A DNA stretch of 64,000 nt from Flavobacterium chryseum (GCF_004362015.1 NZ_SNWW01000002.1:558001-622000); one strand, 5' to 3'. Counted from the first letter of the stretch, positions 32,777-43,062 are shown. The notes: generated by a model not told the origin, from the letters alone. Numbers and translations are program-made.

Positions 32777-34150
32777 TTAAATCCCATATTTTCCAGATTT
32801 GAAACCAAGTTTTGTTAAACCTTGTTTTACTTCCGGGGCATTCATAAATAATTTCCATAATAAACCAGTTCTGTAATTTTCAATCATTACTACTTCCGGG
32901 CCCTGATCAATTGCTAAATAACGTTTTGCAACCCAATTATTATTCCCTAAGCTTAGTGCATCGTAAAAACCAGCATTTCCCCAAGTTTGTTCTTTATGAT
33001 TTTCATATAGATTTCTTATGAATGCCATTGATTCTTTTGGCATATATACAATTGAACTAATTGCTGCTGTTGGAGAGATTACTTCCTGATCGTTACTTGG
33101 CATATGGGCATTATATCCTATTGATCCGTCAGAATTTCTTGAATATGAAGCACTTAATCCCCAATAATCAGGTCCATAACCTTTTACTTTCTTTGGATTT
33201 TCAACGCAATATTCATAATTGATTTTAGTCTGATTTACATTCAAATCCCAATAGTTAGCATATTTATCGCTCAATTGATTTGGATCTAAGCCAACATACG
33301 AATAATGCGCCCAGAATAAAGGTCCACCAAATTCTGCAGCACCATTATGTTTTAAAACCAATGGAACATTATATTTTTTATCTGATGAAACAATGTCACC
33401 ATTTCTGGCCCAGCCTTCGTGATATGCTTTTGCATCAATTGAATGCGTTGGCGAAGATGCTGCCATTACATAGGTAATTAAACATTCGTTATAGCCTTGC
33501 AGTGGAAAATTCATTTGCCAGTCGTAAGTTGGTGACCAGTGCCAATACAGTACATTTTTATTGTTTGTAAACCAATTCCACTCTACACCTTTCCAAAGTG
33601 CATCATATTTTTGCGCTACGGCTTTCTCTTTTTCAGAGCCTTCTTTTAGATATTCGCGAACAGTAATCATCCCTGCAACCAAAAATGACGTTTCGACTAA
33701 ATCTCCACCATTATCCTTGGTTCCAAAAGGTTTTACTTTTCCGGTATTTCCGTCTATCCAGTGTGACCATGCTCCGTGAAAACGATCGGCTTTGCCTAAA
33801 AAATCAGCAATTTTGTTTAATCTTTCAACTCCTTGTTCTTTAGAAATATATCCTTGAGACATTCCGGAAACAATCGCCATTAATCCAAAACCTGAACCAC
33901 CTGTTGTTACGATGTTTGCATCATTTTCAGGATAAATTCCATCCGGATGGTAGCGTTCTCTGGCTAATCCTGAATTTGGTTCTGCATAATCCCAAAAATA
34001 TTTAAAGGTTTGTTTTTGAACAGTTTCTAAAAGTTGTTCGTCTGTTAATGCAACAGTTGTAGCATTTTCTTCCTTTTCTTCTTTTGGTTTATCATTTGAA
34101 CCACAACTAAAAAAAGTAAAAGCTAATAATAAAACTGAAATTCTAACCAT
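32777..34150 (-). CDS. GH144-like (glucoamylase-family, PF10091-type) surface lipoprotein
   Basis: MVRISVLLLAFTFFSC is a lipoprotein signal with Cys16, followed by an acidic run (DKPKEEKEE) typical of surface-exposed Bacteroidetes lipoproteins. The catalytic domain is an (alpha/alpha)6 type with LLETVQKQTFKYFWDYAEP, GLARERYHPDG, TTGGSGFGLMAIV, WSHWIDGNTGKV, HWSPTYDWQMNFPLQGYNE and SPTAAISSIVYMPKESM. Proteins of this family in Bacteroidetes SusC/D loci have been characterised as GH144 endo-beta-1,2-glucanases or sophorose-releasing enzymes. That gives the substrate proposal for this locus. The exact linkage is not provable from sequence alone. Confidence 0.87.
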   Translation of the reverse strand: MVRISVLLLAFTFFSCGSNDKPKEEKEENATTVALTDEQLLETVQKQTFKYFWDYAEPNSGLARERYHPDGIYPENDANIVTTGGSGFGLMAIVSGMSQGYISKEQGVERLNKIADFLGKADRFHGAWSHWIDGNTGKVKPFGTKDNGGDLVETSFLVAGMITVREYLKEGSEKEKAVAQKYDALWKGVEWNWFTNNKNVLYWHWSPTYDWQMNFPLQGYNECLITYVMAASSPTHSIDAKAYHEGWARNGDIVSSDKKYNVPLVLKHNGAAEFGGPLFWAHYSYVGLDPNQLSDKYANYWDLNVNQTKINYEYCVENPKKVKGYGPDYWGLSASYSRNSDGSIGYNAHMPSNDQEVISPTAAISSIVYMPKESMAFIRNLYENHKEQTWGNAGFYDALSLGNNNWVAKRYLAIDQGPEVVMIENYRTGLLWKLFMNAPEVKQGLTKLGFKSGKYGI

Positions 34151-34174
34151 TATTTATTTTTTAAAATTAATTAT

Positions 34175-35488
34175 TTACCAAGCAAAATTTGCAGACCATT
34201 GGCTAAAATCACTCCAAGTACCATTTTGTGATTTAGATCTTACTCTAAATTTTATTCTCCAAGGTTGTAAATCTTTATTGACATACATATTGTAAGCTAC
34301 ATGAGAAGACTCCATTGTTTGAAAACTTCCGTTTACAGGACTAGCAGGGTTTGAAGCATAATTTAAAATCATATATTCAACCTCGTGTAGAATTGTATTA
34401 TTATCTGATTTCCATTGAAAATTAGCTGTTCCACATACACCTCCAGATGTGCTACAAGCACTATTAACTATCAAATCAGAAGGAGGATATACAAAATCAG
34501 TGTTTTTTAAAGCTGACAGTTGACATGAATTAGAAACATTTTTTATAAAAGTTAAATCCTCTTTACCTGCAATTTTTATTACTGCTTTGATAGTGAATGG
34601 AACTGTTGATGCTCTGCTTATCACAAGATCATTTCCTGTACCAGGTCTCGCTAAAACAGCGTAAGATGGCTCAACTGTCCAATTTATTGAATTATAATAT
34701 TTAGGCATATAAAAAATGGCATATCTTTGTGTATAACCACTGGTTGCTGTTGAACAAAATTTATCACTTCCATCTAATGACGGCGGTGTTGCTGACTCTG
34801 TATATACTTCTGCAAGTTCCCAATTATTGGATACATAAGGAGGAAAATCTAATGACTCTGAATAAGGTTCTGCTCTAATCCAAAATTGATATAATGAATT
34901 GGGTAATAAATCTGGTATCGTTTTAGTAGTTTCTGTTGAAGTAGTTCGTCCATAAGTGACTGGTGTTCCTGTTTTTCTATACTCCAGAGTATAAGATAAT
35001 GCACCTGGCACCTTGCTCCATTTTACAATAATTTTATTGTCATATGAAACAAAATTTATATTAGTTGTTTTTGCTAGACCTGTCTCTTGAGTGGCTCCTT
35101 TTTTATAATTAACTGTTATACTGATCATTTTAGAATCCTCTTGCGAACAACTAGAATTTGTTGAAAACTTATATGTAAATGAATGATCTAGAGGAGTAGC
35201 TTTTCTAAACTTAAACGTTATTTCAGATTGTTGCCCCGGTAGTAAATAAGTACCATTACTAAAATTAACACCTGTTAATCCATTGTCAAAGACGCAATAA
35301 GTGGGATTTATTAATACTGAGGTCGAAGAACTTCCTGTGCATGAAGCCATAACTTTTACTAATACTTCTTGACCAGACTCAGCTGTAACAGTCTGTGAAA
35401 GATTAGAGTAGGTCACCACATTTTGAGATAAAATAATTTCTGTCGAAAACAACAAAAAAAATAAAATTACTATTTTCATACTTTTCAT
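34175..35488 (-). CDS. FN3-domain surface protein in the SusE position
   Basis: A signal peptide ends near IILSQ (residue 22). The 437-residue protein is beta-rich. A clear FN3 module lies at about 145-230 (VSYDNKIIVKWSKVPGALSY, TIPDLLPNSLYQFWIRAEPY), and a second related module is near the C-terminus (ANFQWKSDNNTILHEVEYMI, WRIKFRVRSKSQNGTWSDF). There is no lipobox, and I see no type IX sorting domain. Its place between SusD and the first enzyme gene is where SusE/SusF or PKD-type glycan-binding proteins are usually found, so glycan binding is a reasonable inference. The sequence itself is not diagnostic. Confidence 0.8.
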   Translation of the reverse strand: MKSMKIVILFFLLFSTEIILSQNVVTYSNLSQTVTAESGQEVLVKVMASCTGSSSTSVLINPTYCVFDNGLTGVNFSNGTYLLPGQQSEITFKFRKATPLDHSFTYKFSTNSSCSQEDSKMISITVNYKKGATQETGLAKTTNINFVSYDNKIIVKWSKVPGALSYTLEYRKTGTPVTYGRTTSTETTKTIPDLLPNSLYQFWIRAEPYSESLDFPPYVSNNWELAEVYTESATPPSLDGSDKFCSTATSGYTQRYAIFYMPKYYNSINWTVEPSYAVLARPGTGNDLVISRASTVPFTIKAVIKIAGKEDLTFIKNVSNSCQLSALKNTDFVYPPSDLIVNSACSTSGGVCGTANFQWKSDNNTILHEVEYMILNYASNPASPVNGSFQTMESSHVAYNMYVNKDLQPWRIKFRVRSKSQNGTWSDFSQWSANFAW

Positions 35489-35514
35489 AATTTGATTTAT
35501 AGAAATACATAATA

Positions 35515-35552
35515 TACATCACTTCCTTCAGAATGTTGAAGGAAGTGATGTA
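35515..35552. promoter_or_regulatory. perfect 16-base hairpin between susD and the FN3 gene
   Basis: Arms at 35515-35530 and 35537-35552 (TACATCACTTCCTTCA and its complement) pair exactly around a GAATGT loop. On the coding strand no T run follows, so read-through is expected; an RNA-processing or stability element that sets susCD above downstream genes is plausible. The ends spell TACATCA/TGATGTA, the same box found four times before susC. Confidence 0.7.
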
Positions 35553-35557
35553 GTATT

Positions 35558-37039
35558 TTAATTTACGTAAAGAGGATTTTGCTGAGATAATCCGCTTGCT
35601 TCTCTTAAAAATGAAGCTGGTAAAGGGAATACTTCGTTTTTACCTTCAGTAAAAGTCTTACCATCTATTGCAAAAGCAGCTTTGGCTTGTCCGGTTCTTA
35701 CTAAGTCGAAGAATCTGTCGTGCTCAAATGCAAGCTCTACTCTTCTTTCTTTCCATATTGCAATTCTAACATCAGCTTGAGATACGGCAGGAGTAACGCC
35801 TAAATTTGCTCTATTTCTGATTTGATTTAACAAAGGAATTGCATCACCAGTTTGACCTAATTCATTAAAAGCTTCAGCTTTCATCAATAAAACTTCTGCA
35901 TATCTTAAATATCTGATATTGGCATCAGCTTTACCTTGATCCGTAAAATTAGAAGAATATGCTTTATAATTAGCTGCTTTAGGGAAACCAGCCGTTATTT
36001 CTTCTTGAGTTAGCGATGGAACTATACGTCCGTCATATAATGTTGAACCTGGGAATATAATTGTTGCAGCCTTTCTTACATCTCCTGGCTCATAAGCATT
36101 TATTAAACTTTGAGACGGAGCATTGAAACCCCAACCCCAACCTCCGTTGCTACGAATACCTTGAGATACAGAATAGTTATCGATACCTAACGCAGGAGCT
36201 GTTCCTACTGAATTAATTTCAAAAATTGATTCAGGTCCAAATTCTCCAGTAACTTTATACATCGAAGCATAATCACCAACAATAGAGTAACCCGTAACTT
36301 TATTACAATTATCTACTACTTGTTGCCATTTCTTTTGGTATAAACTAACTTTAGCTAGTAAAGCATAAGCAGCTCCTTTTGAAGCTCTTGCTTTGTCAGC
36401 ATCTGAATAAGCAGATTTTTCTGGTAATGCAGCTGCTGCTTCATTCAAATCTTGTTCAATAAAAGCATATATTTCTGCTGGAGTTTTACGCGTTAATTGC
36501 ATAATTCTATCCGATTCAACTCCAGGAACTGGTATATGATCGATAAGTGGAACTCCTCCGTAACATTTAACTAAAGTAAAGTACATAAAAGCTCTTAAAA
36601 ACTTAGCTTCTCCTACTAATCTTGATCTTAAATCACTGTTTGCCTTATCTAATTTTGGAACTATTACTATGGCTTGATTTGCTCTGTTGATACCAACATA
36701 ATTTGCTTTAAAAATAGTTTCTACAGATGGATTTGATCCTTCATAAGTAAGTGCGTCCAGAATGTCTTTATCTGCACCTGTATCACCCGGTATAGAGCCT
36801 TTATCTGCATCATCAGAAGCAATACTAGAAATTCCGTTCCAGGCAAAAGAAGACATTTCCCAGCTTAGGAATTCATTGTAAACAGAAGTTACAAATGATT
36901 TTGCTCCAATGTCATTATTGTAAAGCTCTAAATCTTCTACAGGAATAGACTGACTTGGTTTAACATCTAAATAATCATCAGAACAACCTGCAAAGATGAG
37001 GGCTGAGAAGACCGACATCGCTATATATATATTTTTCAT
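35558..37039 (-). CDS. SusD-like outer-membrane glycan-binding lipoprotein
   Basis: The chosen start is MKNIYIAMSVFSALIFAGC with the lipobox Cys at residue 19, followed by SDDYLDVKPSQS, the usual surface-export type signal. SusD/RagB features are FVTSVYNEFLSWEMSSFAW, NRANQAIV, LVGEAKFLRAFMYFTLVKCY (the TPR-containing RagB core) and the C-terminal block RYAEVLLMKAEAFNELGQ with WKERRVELAFEHDRFFDLVR. SusD caps the SusC porin and captures oligosaccharide. It begins 4 bases after the susC stop, the normal tight pairing. Confidence 0.95.
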   Translation of the reverse strand: MKNIYIAMSVFSALIFAGCSDDYLDVKPSQSIPVEDLELYNNDIGAKSFVTSVYNEFLSWEMSSFAWNGISSIASDDADKGSIPGDTGADKDILDALTYEGSNPSVETIFKANYVGINRANQAIVIVPKLDKANSDLRSRLVGEAKFLRAFMYFTLVKCYGGVPLIDHIPVPGVESDRIMQLTRKTPAEIYAFIEQDLNEAAAALPEKSAYSDADKARASKGAAYALLAKVSLYQKKWQQVVDNCNKVTGYSIVGDYASMYKVTGEFGPESIFEINSVGTAPALGIDNYSVSQGIRSNGGWGWGFNAPSQSLINAYEPGDVRKAATIIFPGSTLYDGRIVPSLTQEEITAGFPKAANYKAYSSNFTDQGKADANIRYLRYAEVLLMKAEAFNELGQTGDAIPLLNQIRNRANLGVTPAVSQADVRIAIWKERRVELAFEHDRFFDLVRTGQAKAAFAIDGKTFTEGKNEVFPLPASFLREASGLSQQNPLYVN

Positions 37040-37043
37040 GTTT

Positions 37044-40000
37044 TTAAAATTTAAAATTAGCACCAATTACAAATGATCTTAATGCCGGATAAGCATCTAA
37101 CTCTACACCCTGACTTTTTGTTGGATCTCCGTCACCATTTAATTCAGGAGTAAAACCTGAGAATTTTTGAGTAATAAATGGATTAATTGCATTGATGTAA
37201 ATTCTGCAAGAAGTAATAAATTGATCTTCCTGAAGTGGTAATTTATAACCTAGAGTAATATTATTAATTCTGAAGAAATCTCCAGATTCCATATAATAAG
37301 TCGAAGCTACAGGAACTTGATTAAATGGCGCAGGATTTGTCGCTGTTGTATTGGTTGGTGTCCAGAAATCTGTTGCTACAGAGGCTTCTACATTTTCACC
37401 AGAAAAACGTTGTGCTTTTTTACCATTATAAACTTTAGCACCGCCAGTACCGTAACCATCAACAGAGAAATCAATATTTTTATAAACTAATCCTAAAGTT
37501 ACCCCGTAAGTAGACGTTGGTAAAACAGAACCAAAATATTTCTTATCCTTGTTACCGTCTAAAAGATTTTGAGTTACTTTTTGACCAACTGAATTATAAT
37601 ATAGCATACTTCCATTTGCGGGATCTACTCCTGCATATTCATATAAATAAAAGCTACCCAATGGTTTTCCAACAGATGAATAATCTAATATCTTAGTATC
37701 CTGACCATTTCCTAATCCACCTCCAATTGTTGGTACGATTTGCGGATCAGTTATTTTAGCTAATTCATTTTTATTGTAAGCATAATTACCACCAATCCAA
37801 TAACTTAAATTATCATTGATTTTATCATCCCAACGTAAAGAAATCTCATATCCTTTATTAGAAACTTCACCAACGTGCCTTGCAGCTTGTTGATCAATTC
37901 CTGAAGTCATTAAAGGTTTAGTATATAAAATGGTATTTTTAGTTTCTTTATCATACACATCAAAAGATCCTTTTAATCTGTTATTTAAAAGTTCGAAATC
38001 TATTCCTGCAGAAGCTTCTTCTACAATTTCCCAAGATAAAGTTGGATCTACCTGAATATTAATTGTATTTCCATTTGCATCTAATCCCGGGAAATAATAA
38101 CCGTAACCTGATGAAAAAGTTTGTGCATTAAGAGGCACATTTTGGTTACCTAATTTACCCCAACCACCTCTAAGTTTAATTAAATCAACTCCTTTGATAT
38201 CAGACAAGAATTTTTCTTTAGTCATAATCCATCCTAAACCAAAAGAAGGAAAAGTTCCCCAACGATAATCATTCGCATAATTAGAAGATCCATCACGTCT
38301 AATTGTACCTGTAACCAAATATCTGTCTAATAACTTATATTGGAAACGAGCAAAGTAAGATGCTAATTTTAATTCATTATAATTTTCATCTTGATATTTA
38401 AGTATATCAGCAGCAAAATTATATTGATCACCTACTGGTGCCCAGTAGTTAGAATCTGGAGTTACATTTTTTCTGTCAATTGTTAATTTTTCTTTATGTC
38501 CTTTTACATTTGTTTCAATACCGGCAGTTACTTCAACATCATGAATTTCTGCAAATACTTTATTATAAGTCAAATAATTAGACAAGTTCCAGTTGAAATA
38601 TTGTTCTCTGCCTTTTGTCAATACATTTGTATTTCCTGAAATTGGATAAGCACTTGCAACACGTGTTGGATCAGCAGCTAACCATTTACCTTTAGTATCA
38701 ACATAATTGTATTGTTTCCAATTATAATATTCACCATTAAATTGAGATGTGAATTTTAACCCGTCTATAATTGTATAATCTAATTTTAAACCTCCTTGAA
38801 ACATTACGCTACGTTGTTGTTCGTCATAAAAATTCAATTGAGAAACCGGATTTTCCACTGTATTAAAAGCAGATCCTGTTTCGCTTGCAACACCGTTAGC
38901 TACAAATGGAACTCCATATTTGCCATCAGGAAAATAAACCGGAACAATTGGAGATTGTCTGTAAGCATTTGTAAATGCACTAAGAGGCTGTGGAGAAGAT
39001 TTTACAGAACTAAAACTAAAGTTCTGACTTAAAGTTAATTTCTTAGAAATTTTATATTCATTGTTATTTCTAAACGTTGTACGACCGTAATCCAGTCCAT
39101 TTAAAATACCTTTTTCTTCATAATTACCTACACTAAAAAAGTATTTTATATTTTCAGATGATCCTGAAACCGAAACGTTATTTTGAGTATAGCTTCCAGT
39201 TCTTGTAATCTCATCAAACCAATCTGTATTTACAGGTTGATTTGCAGCAAATGTATTGGCTCCCAAGGCTGCATTAGAGTAAGCAGCAAATTGATTTGCG
39301 TTAGCCATTTTTACTTTTTTCAGTGGAGACCTAACCCCACCAAAACTTTCAACTTCTACAGTAACTTTGTTTCCTTTACCGCTTTTTGTAGTAATCATAA
39401 TTACACCATTTGCACCTCTGGTACCATAAATAGCTAATGATGATGCATCTTTAAGAATTTCATACGAAACGATATCATTTGTATTAATATTATTGATGTT
39501 TTCTGTTGGCATACCATCAACAACATATAAAGGAGTTCTTCCTCCTAATGCTGTACCAACTCCTCTAATAACTACAGAAGGCGTACTTCCAGGAACATCG
39601 GATGATGTAACCTGAACCCCGGCAGCTTTACCTTGGATGGCTTGAGAAGCATTTAAAACTTTTGTTTTCGCGACCTCTTCTCCTTTTATTGAAGAAATTG
39701 CGGTAGTATTATCAATTTTCTTTCTTGTACCATAACCAATTACAACTACTTCTTTTAAAGCAGTATCACCTGATTCTTTTAATGTAATTGTCATTGGAGC
39801 CGAAGTTGCTGGCAATGAAACAGGGTCAAAACCCAGCATTGAGATTTTTATCATCTCGCCTTCTTTGGCATTTATCGTAAAATTTCCGTCGAAATCAGCA
39901 TCAGCAGTGGCTCTGGAACTTGGAGCACTAATAACTGCCCCCGGAACTCCCATTCCGCTACTGTCTACTACTTTTCCTTTAATTGCTTGTGTTTGCCCAG

Positions 40001-40055
40001 ACATGTACGCCGGAAGCAATAAGAGCGCTAATAAGCTAAAAATAAAATTTTTCAT
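37044..40055 (-). CDS. SusC-like TonB-linked outer-membrane transporter
   Basis: A signal peptide (ending YMSGQ) is followed by a carboxypeptidase-regulatory-like domain (IKGKVVDSSGMGVPGAVISA), the SusC TonB-box region (LKEVVVIGYGTRKKIDNTTA), and the plug with GKAAGVQVTSSDVPGSTPSV, IRGVGTALGGRTPLYVVDGM and the RGANGVIMITTKSGKG end. A 22-strand barrel fills the rest and ends in FVIGANFKF, a terminal aromatic as needed for barrel assembly. At 1003 residues it is of normal length. It imports oligosaccharides together with SusD and leads the operon. Confidence 0.96.
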   Translation of the reverse strand: MKNFIFSLLALLLLPAYMSGQTQAIKGKVVDSSGMGVPGAVISAPSSRATADADFDGNFTINAKEGEMIKISMLGFDPVSLPATSAPMTITLKESGDTALKEVVVIGYGTRKKIDNTTAISSIKGEEVAKTKVLNASQAIQGKAAGVQVTSSDVPGSTPSVVIRGVGTALGGRTPLYVVDGMPTENINNINTNDIVSYEILKDASSLAIYGTRGANGVIMITTKSGKGNKVTVEVESFGGVRSPLKKVKMANANQFAAYSNAALGANTFAANQPVNTDWFDEITRTGSYTQNNVSVSGSSENIKYFFSVGNYEEKGILNGLDYGRTTFRNNNEYKISKKLTLSQNFSFSSVKSSPQPLSAFTNAYRQSPIVPVYFPDGKYGVPFVANGVASETGSAFNTVENPVSQLNFYDEQQRSVMFQGGLKLDYTIIDGLKFTSQFNGEYYNWKQYNYVDTKGKWLAADPTRVASAYPISGNTNVLTKGREQYFNWNLSNYLTYNKVFAEIHDVEVTAGIETNVKGHKEKLTIDRKNVTPDSNYWAPVGDQYNFAADILKYQDENYNELKLASYFARFQYKLLDRYLVTGTIRRDGSSNYANDYRWGTFPSFGLGWIMTKEKFLSDIKGVDLIKLRGGWGKLGNQNVPLNAQTFSSGYGYYFPGLDANGNTINIQVDPTLSWEIVEEASAGIDFELLNNRLKGSFDVYDKETKNTILYTKPLMTSGIDQQAARHVGEVSNKGYEISLRWDDKINDNLSYWIGGNYAYNKNELAKITDPQIVPTIGGGLGNGQDTKILDYSSVGKPLGSFYLYEYAGVDPANGSMLYYNSVGQKVTQNLLDGNKDKKYFGSVLPTSTYGVTLGLVYKNIDFSVDGYGTGGAKVYNGKKAQRFSGENVEASVATDFWTPTNTTATNPAPFNQVPVASTYYMESGDFFRINNITLGYKLPLQEDQFITSCRIYINAINPFITQKFSGFTPELNGDGDPTKSQGVELDAYPALRSFVIGANFKF

Positions 40056-40098
40056 ACAGTTCGTAATCGTTTAAGTTAGTAGAGCCAAATTAAACAAT

Positions 40099-40264
40099 TA
40101 CAACGTTGTAGTACATCAAACACCACTACTACACAGCTACATCATTATGTTAAAATACCATTGTATACTAATGATAATCAACATAATAAATGTTAATAAT
40201 AATTTCTTAACATAACATTATGATGTAGTAATGATGTATTGGAATTCTATAAAAAATGATGTGT
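40099..40264. promoter_or_regulatory. susC upstream region with repeated TACATCA boxes and a TACAACGTTGTA palindrome
   Basis: TACATCA occurs at 40112-40118 and 40138-40144, and its complement TGATGTA at 40221-40227 and 40232-40238, with a near match at 40258. A 16-base stretch around the second box pairs with that around the third with one mismatch. A perfect 12-base palindrome TACAACGTTGTA lies at 40099-40110. The region lies between the regulator gene and susC and is the natural operator for that regulator. No TAnnTTTG box with good spacing is evident; TTAATTTG on the minus strand (40085-40092) is the nearest. Confidence 0.6.
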
Positions 40265-40299
40265 AAAAATATAAAATCTACAAATAACAGATACGAATC

Positions 40300-43044
40300 T
40301 TACACACTTAATAAAAATTTTGACAGGTTTTCTTCTTGAGTGAGGTTTAATTTCTTTCTTAGTCGATATCTGTGCAATTCTACACCTCTAAATGATATGT
40401 TCATCATGGGTGCAATTTCCTTCGAAGAAAGGTTCATTTTAAGATAAACACAAAGTTTTATATCTTTGGGAGTCAGGTTTGGAAATTTCTTAGAAAGGTT
40501 AATAATAAACTCATTATGAATTTGATTCAGATTCGTTTCAAAAATCTCCCATTCGTGTTTATTTACTTCATTTATTTTAATGGTTTTTTTAATTTCGCTT
40601 TTTAGTTTATTAAAATCTTTTTCAGAATCAAGAATGGTTTGGATATTGTCAATCATTTCACTTTGCTTGGCAATCGACAACGATTTTCCGGCAACTTCTG
40701 ATGATTTGGTTTGTAATTCAAGTTCTAAAATATGTTTTTCATATTCCTGAATATTTAATTCGTTTTCTGTTTTCAATTCCATCTCAAGAATTTCTCTCTG
40801 ATGTTTTAATTCTTCAGCCTGCAATTTTAATTTTTGCGTATAGCGAAGTTTATTCCATTTATAATAGAAAAACAATACCGCAGCGATTATCAATAAATAA
40901 AGTAAAATCATCCAAAATGAAAAGTACCAAGGTTGTGCAACTTTGAAATCAAAACTGGAAACAGTGTCATAATTTGCACCATCATGTTTAAAAATTACAA
41001 CTGAATGAGAACCACTGCTAAGATTATTTAAAACTATTACTCCGTTTGAAATTGGAATATAGTTTTTTCCTTTATTAATCTGATAAAATAAATTAGGTCT
41101 GCCAGCTCCGTAAATTCCAGATATTACGTTTACTCTAAGCTCGGTATTATATTTTATTTTACTGTCATTTGGCAAAAGTTTATTATTATTATAAGCTTCA
41201 ACCTTAACGCCTTTATTTTGTTTATTCTGATATTCTAATTGAAGGGAAATAAAACCATCATCAAGATTCATTAAATAATGGTTTTGACTTCTGAAAATTC
41301 TTAAGTTTTCATTGATCAATTTTCCTTTATAATATTTCTCCTGAATCATATTCCACACAAACTTGTTTCCATTTGCATATATATGATATAAAATATTTTC
41401 CTGAAGTACTATAAAATGGTCTTTATCTATGGCTACAACATCAGCAATATTCTTAAAATTAGTATTGAACAATTCATTCTCTTCTAATTTATTTGAAATA
41501 GAATTAAACGTGTACCAAACATTATTAATCAGAAAAAGTATTTCGTTTCTAAATTCGAAAATCTTAACTCCAAAATCATTTTTAATTTTACTTTGCTGTG
41601 TAATATTTTCAATTTTCCTGGTTTTAAAATTATCATCAAATAAAACTCTATATAATCCGCGATAATTATCTGCTGCCCATATTTCATTTTTTTTATTTTG
41701 GGCTACATATTTTATAGGTTTTGAAAGACCGCTAATTAATTTATTTTCTGTAAGTTTTGAAGCATCTTTATAAACCAAAATTCCGCTGTAAGTAGATTGA
41801 AAATAAGTATCGTTAATCATACTTTTAGATAAATTCCAACCACCGCTTACCTGATTAATTTTGTTTAATGCACCGTTTTCATAACAAAAAGTTCCATCGT
41901 TATGACCTATAATGTATTTGCTTCCAATTTTAGTAATATTCCAACCCTGACCTTGCGTGTTGGGCAACATATTAAAATTCCCGGAATTAAACTCAAAAAT
42001 TCCGTGATTTGAGGCAATTAAATATCCGCTATTCGTTGTTGCAACAGAATAAACAGAACCTAAAATTCCTGAATTATCATAAAAAAATGAAATTGGCGAA
42101 TTTACTTCAACGTGGGCAATTCCGTTATCGAGACCAAGCCATAAATCTTCCTCTTTATCAAAACCAATACATAAGACCGAATTGTTCATCAAAACATTAT
42201 TTCGATCTATATTCTTATAGGTCTGCGTAATAAAGTCATAAATATAAACGCCTTTATTTCCCGTACCAACAACTAGTTTATTGTTTTTAATAAACTTTGC
42301 TACGTTAATTCCGTTTGCTTTTAAAGTTTCATTTAATGGATTATTCCAGGGTTTTAAACCCGATTCTTCAACAATAAAAATACCTTTCTTTTGCGTAAAT
42401 ATGTAGATTGTATTTTTGTATTTTTCGATAGCGTGAACAACGGTGTTTTTTAAAATATTCCAACCTTTTGGATTTGAAATTTTTGAACCATTCATTCTAA
42501 AAAGACCTTTATCGACAGATGCGACATAAAGATTTTTATCTACTACGAAACAATAAGATATTAAAAATGGAAATTTGATTTTTGAAATATGCTTTCCGTC
42601 GTAAATAAAAACGTCATTAAAAGACTGAAAATATAAGGAACCATTGTATCTGAAAATTTTCCAAATTTCTTCATTATCTTTTTCAGCAAACAAGCGAAGG
42701 TTTTTGGTAATGGATACATATTTCATCTTTCCATTTTCTCTATACCAATAGCCAAATTCTTTATAAGAACCAGAATATATTTTATCACCTTCAATTAAAA
42801 TTGAACGAATAATAGTTTTGTTGGGCAAAGAATATTTCTCCCAAATAACGCCATCGTATCGCAATAAATAATGATTATTGGCAAAATACATGGCTTTATC
42901 ATTTCCCTGTGCTGCATTCCAGATTTGATTATCACCCTGATAATCTGATTTATTATAGTTTTCTACGAAAGGAAGTAATTCTTGTGCGTGCGCTTGAAAA
43001 GCAATGAAAAAGAAGAATAATGTTTTTAAAAGTATCGATTTCAA
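40300..43044 (-). CDS. membrane-spanning propeller/Y_Y_Y sensor with LuxR-type HTH, regulator of the SusC/D locus
   Basis: The protein begins with a signal-type segment (KSILLKTLFFFFIAFQAHAQ). A long beta-propeller sensor follows (repeats such as DNQIWNAAQGNDKAMYFAN, EEDLWLGLDNGIAHVEV), then a Y_Y_Y-like domain and one transmembrane helix (about 705-730 from this start, FWMILLYLLIIAAVLFFYY). A coiled coil comes next, and the protein ends in a LuxR-type helix-turn-helix (LTPKDIKLCVYLKMNLSSKE, HRYRLRKKLNL). There is no histidine kinase or receiver domain. I chose a TTG start 33 bases inside the longest frame because a -7 box, TATCTTTG, overlaps the longer form. It lies directly upstream of susC in the same direction. 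Confidence 0.88.
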   Translation of the reverse strand: MKSILLKTLFFFFIAFQAHAQELLPFVENYNKSDYQGDNQIWNAAQGNDKAMYFANNHYLLRYDGVIWEKYSLPNKTIIRSILIEGDKIYSGSYKEFGYWYRENGKMKYVSITKNLRLFAEKDNEEIWKIFRYNGSLYFQSFNDVFIYDGKHISKIKFPFLISYCFVVDKNLYVASVDKGLFRMNGSKISNPKGWNILKNTVVHAIEKYKNTIYIFTQKKGIFIVEESGLKPWNNPLNETLKANGINVAKFIKNNKLVVGTGNKGVYIYDFITQTYKNIDRNNVLMNNSVLCIGFDKEEDLWLGLDNGIAHVEVNSPISFFYDNSGILGSVYSVATTNSGYLIASNHGIFEFNSGNFNMLPNTQGQGWNITKIGSKYIIGHNDGTFCYENGALNKINQVSGGWNLSKSMINDTYFQSTYSGILVYKDASKLTENKLISGLSKPIKYVAQNKKNEIWAADNYRGLYRVLFDDNFKTRKIENITQQSKIKNDFGVKIFEFRNEILFLINNVWYTFNSISNKLEENELFNTNFKNIADVVAIDKDHFIVLQENILYHIYANGNKFVWNMIQEKYYKGKLINENLRIFRSQNHYLMNLDDGFISLQLEYQNKQNKGVKVEAYNNNKLLPNDSKIKYNTELRVNVISGIYGAGRPNLFYQINKGKNYIPISNGVIVLNNLSSGSHSVVIFKHDGANYDTVSSFDFKVAQPWYFSFWMILLYLLIIAAVLFFYYKWNKLRYTQKLKLQAEELKHQREILEMELKTENELNIQEYEKHILELELQTKSSEVAGKSLSIAKQSEMIDNIQTILDSEKDFNKLKSEIKKTIKINEVNKHEWEIFETNLNQIHNEFIINLSKKFPNLTPKDIKLCVYLKMNLSSKEIAPMMNISFRGVELHRYRLRKKLNLTQEENLSKFLLSV

Positions 43045-43062
43045 GATATTGAGATTTATATT

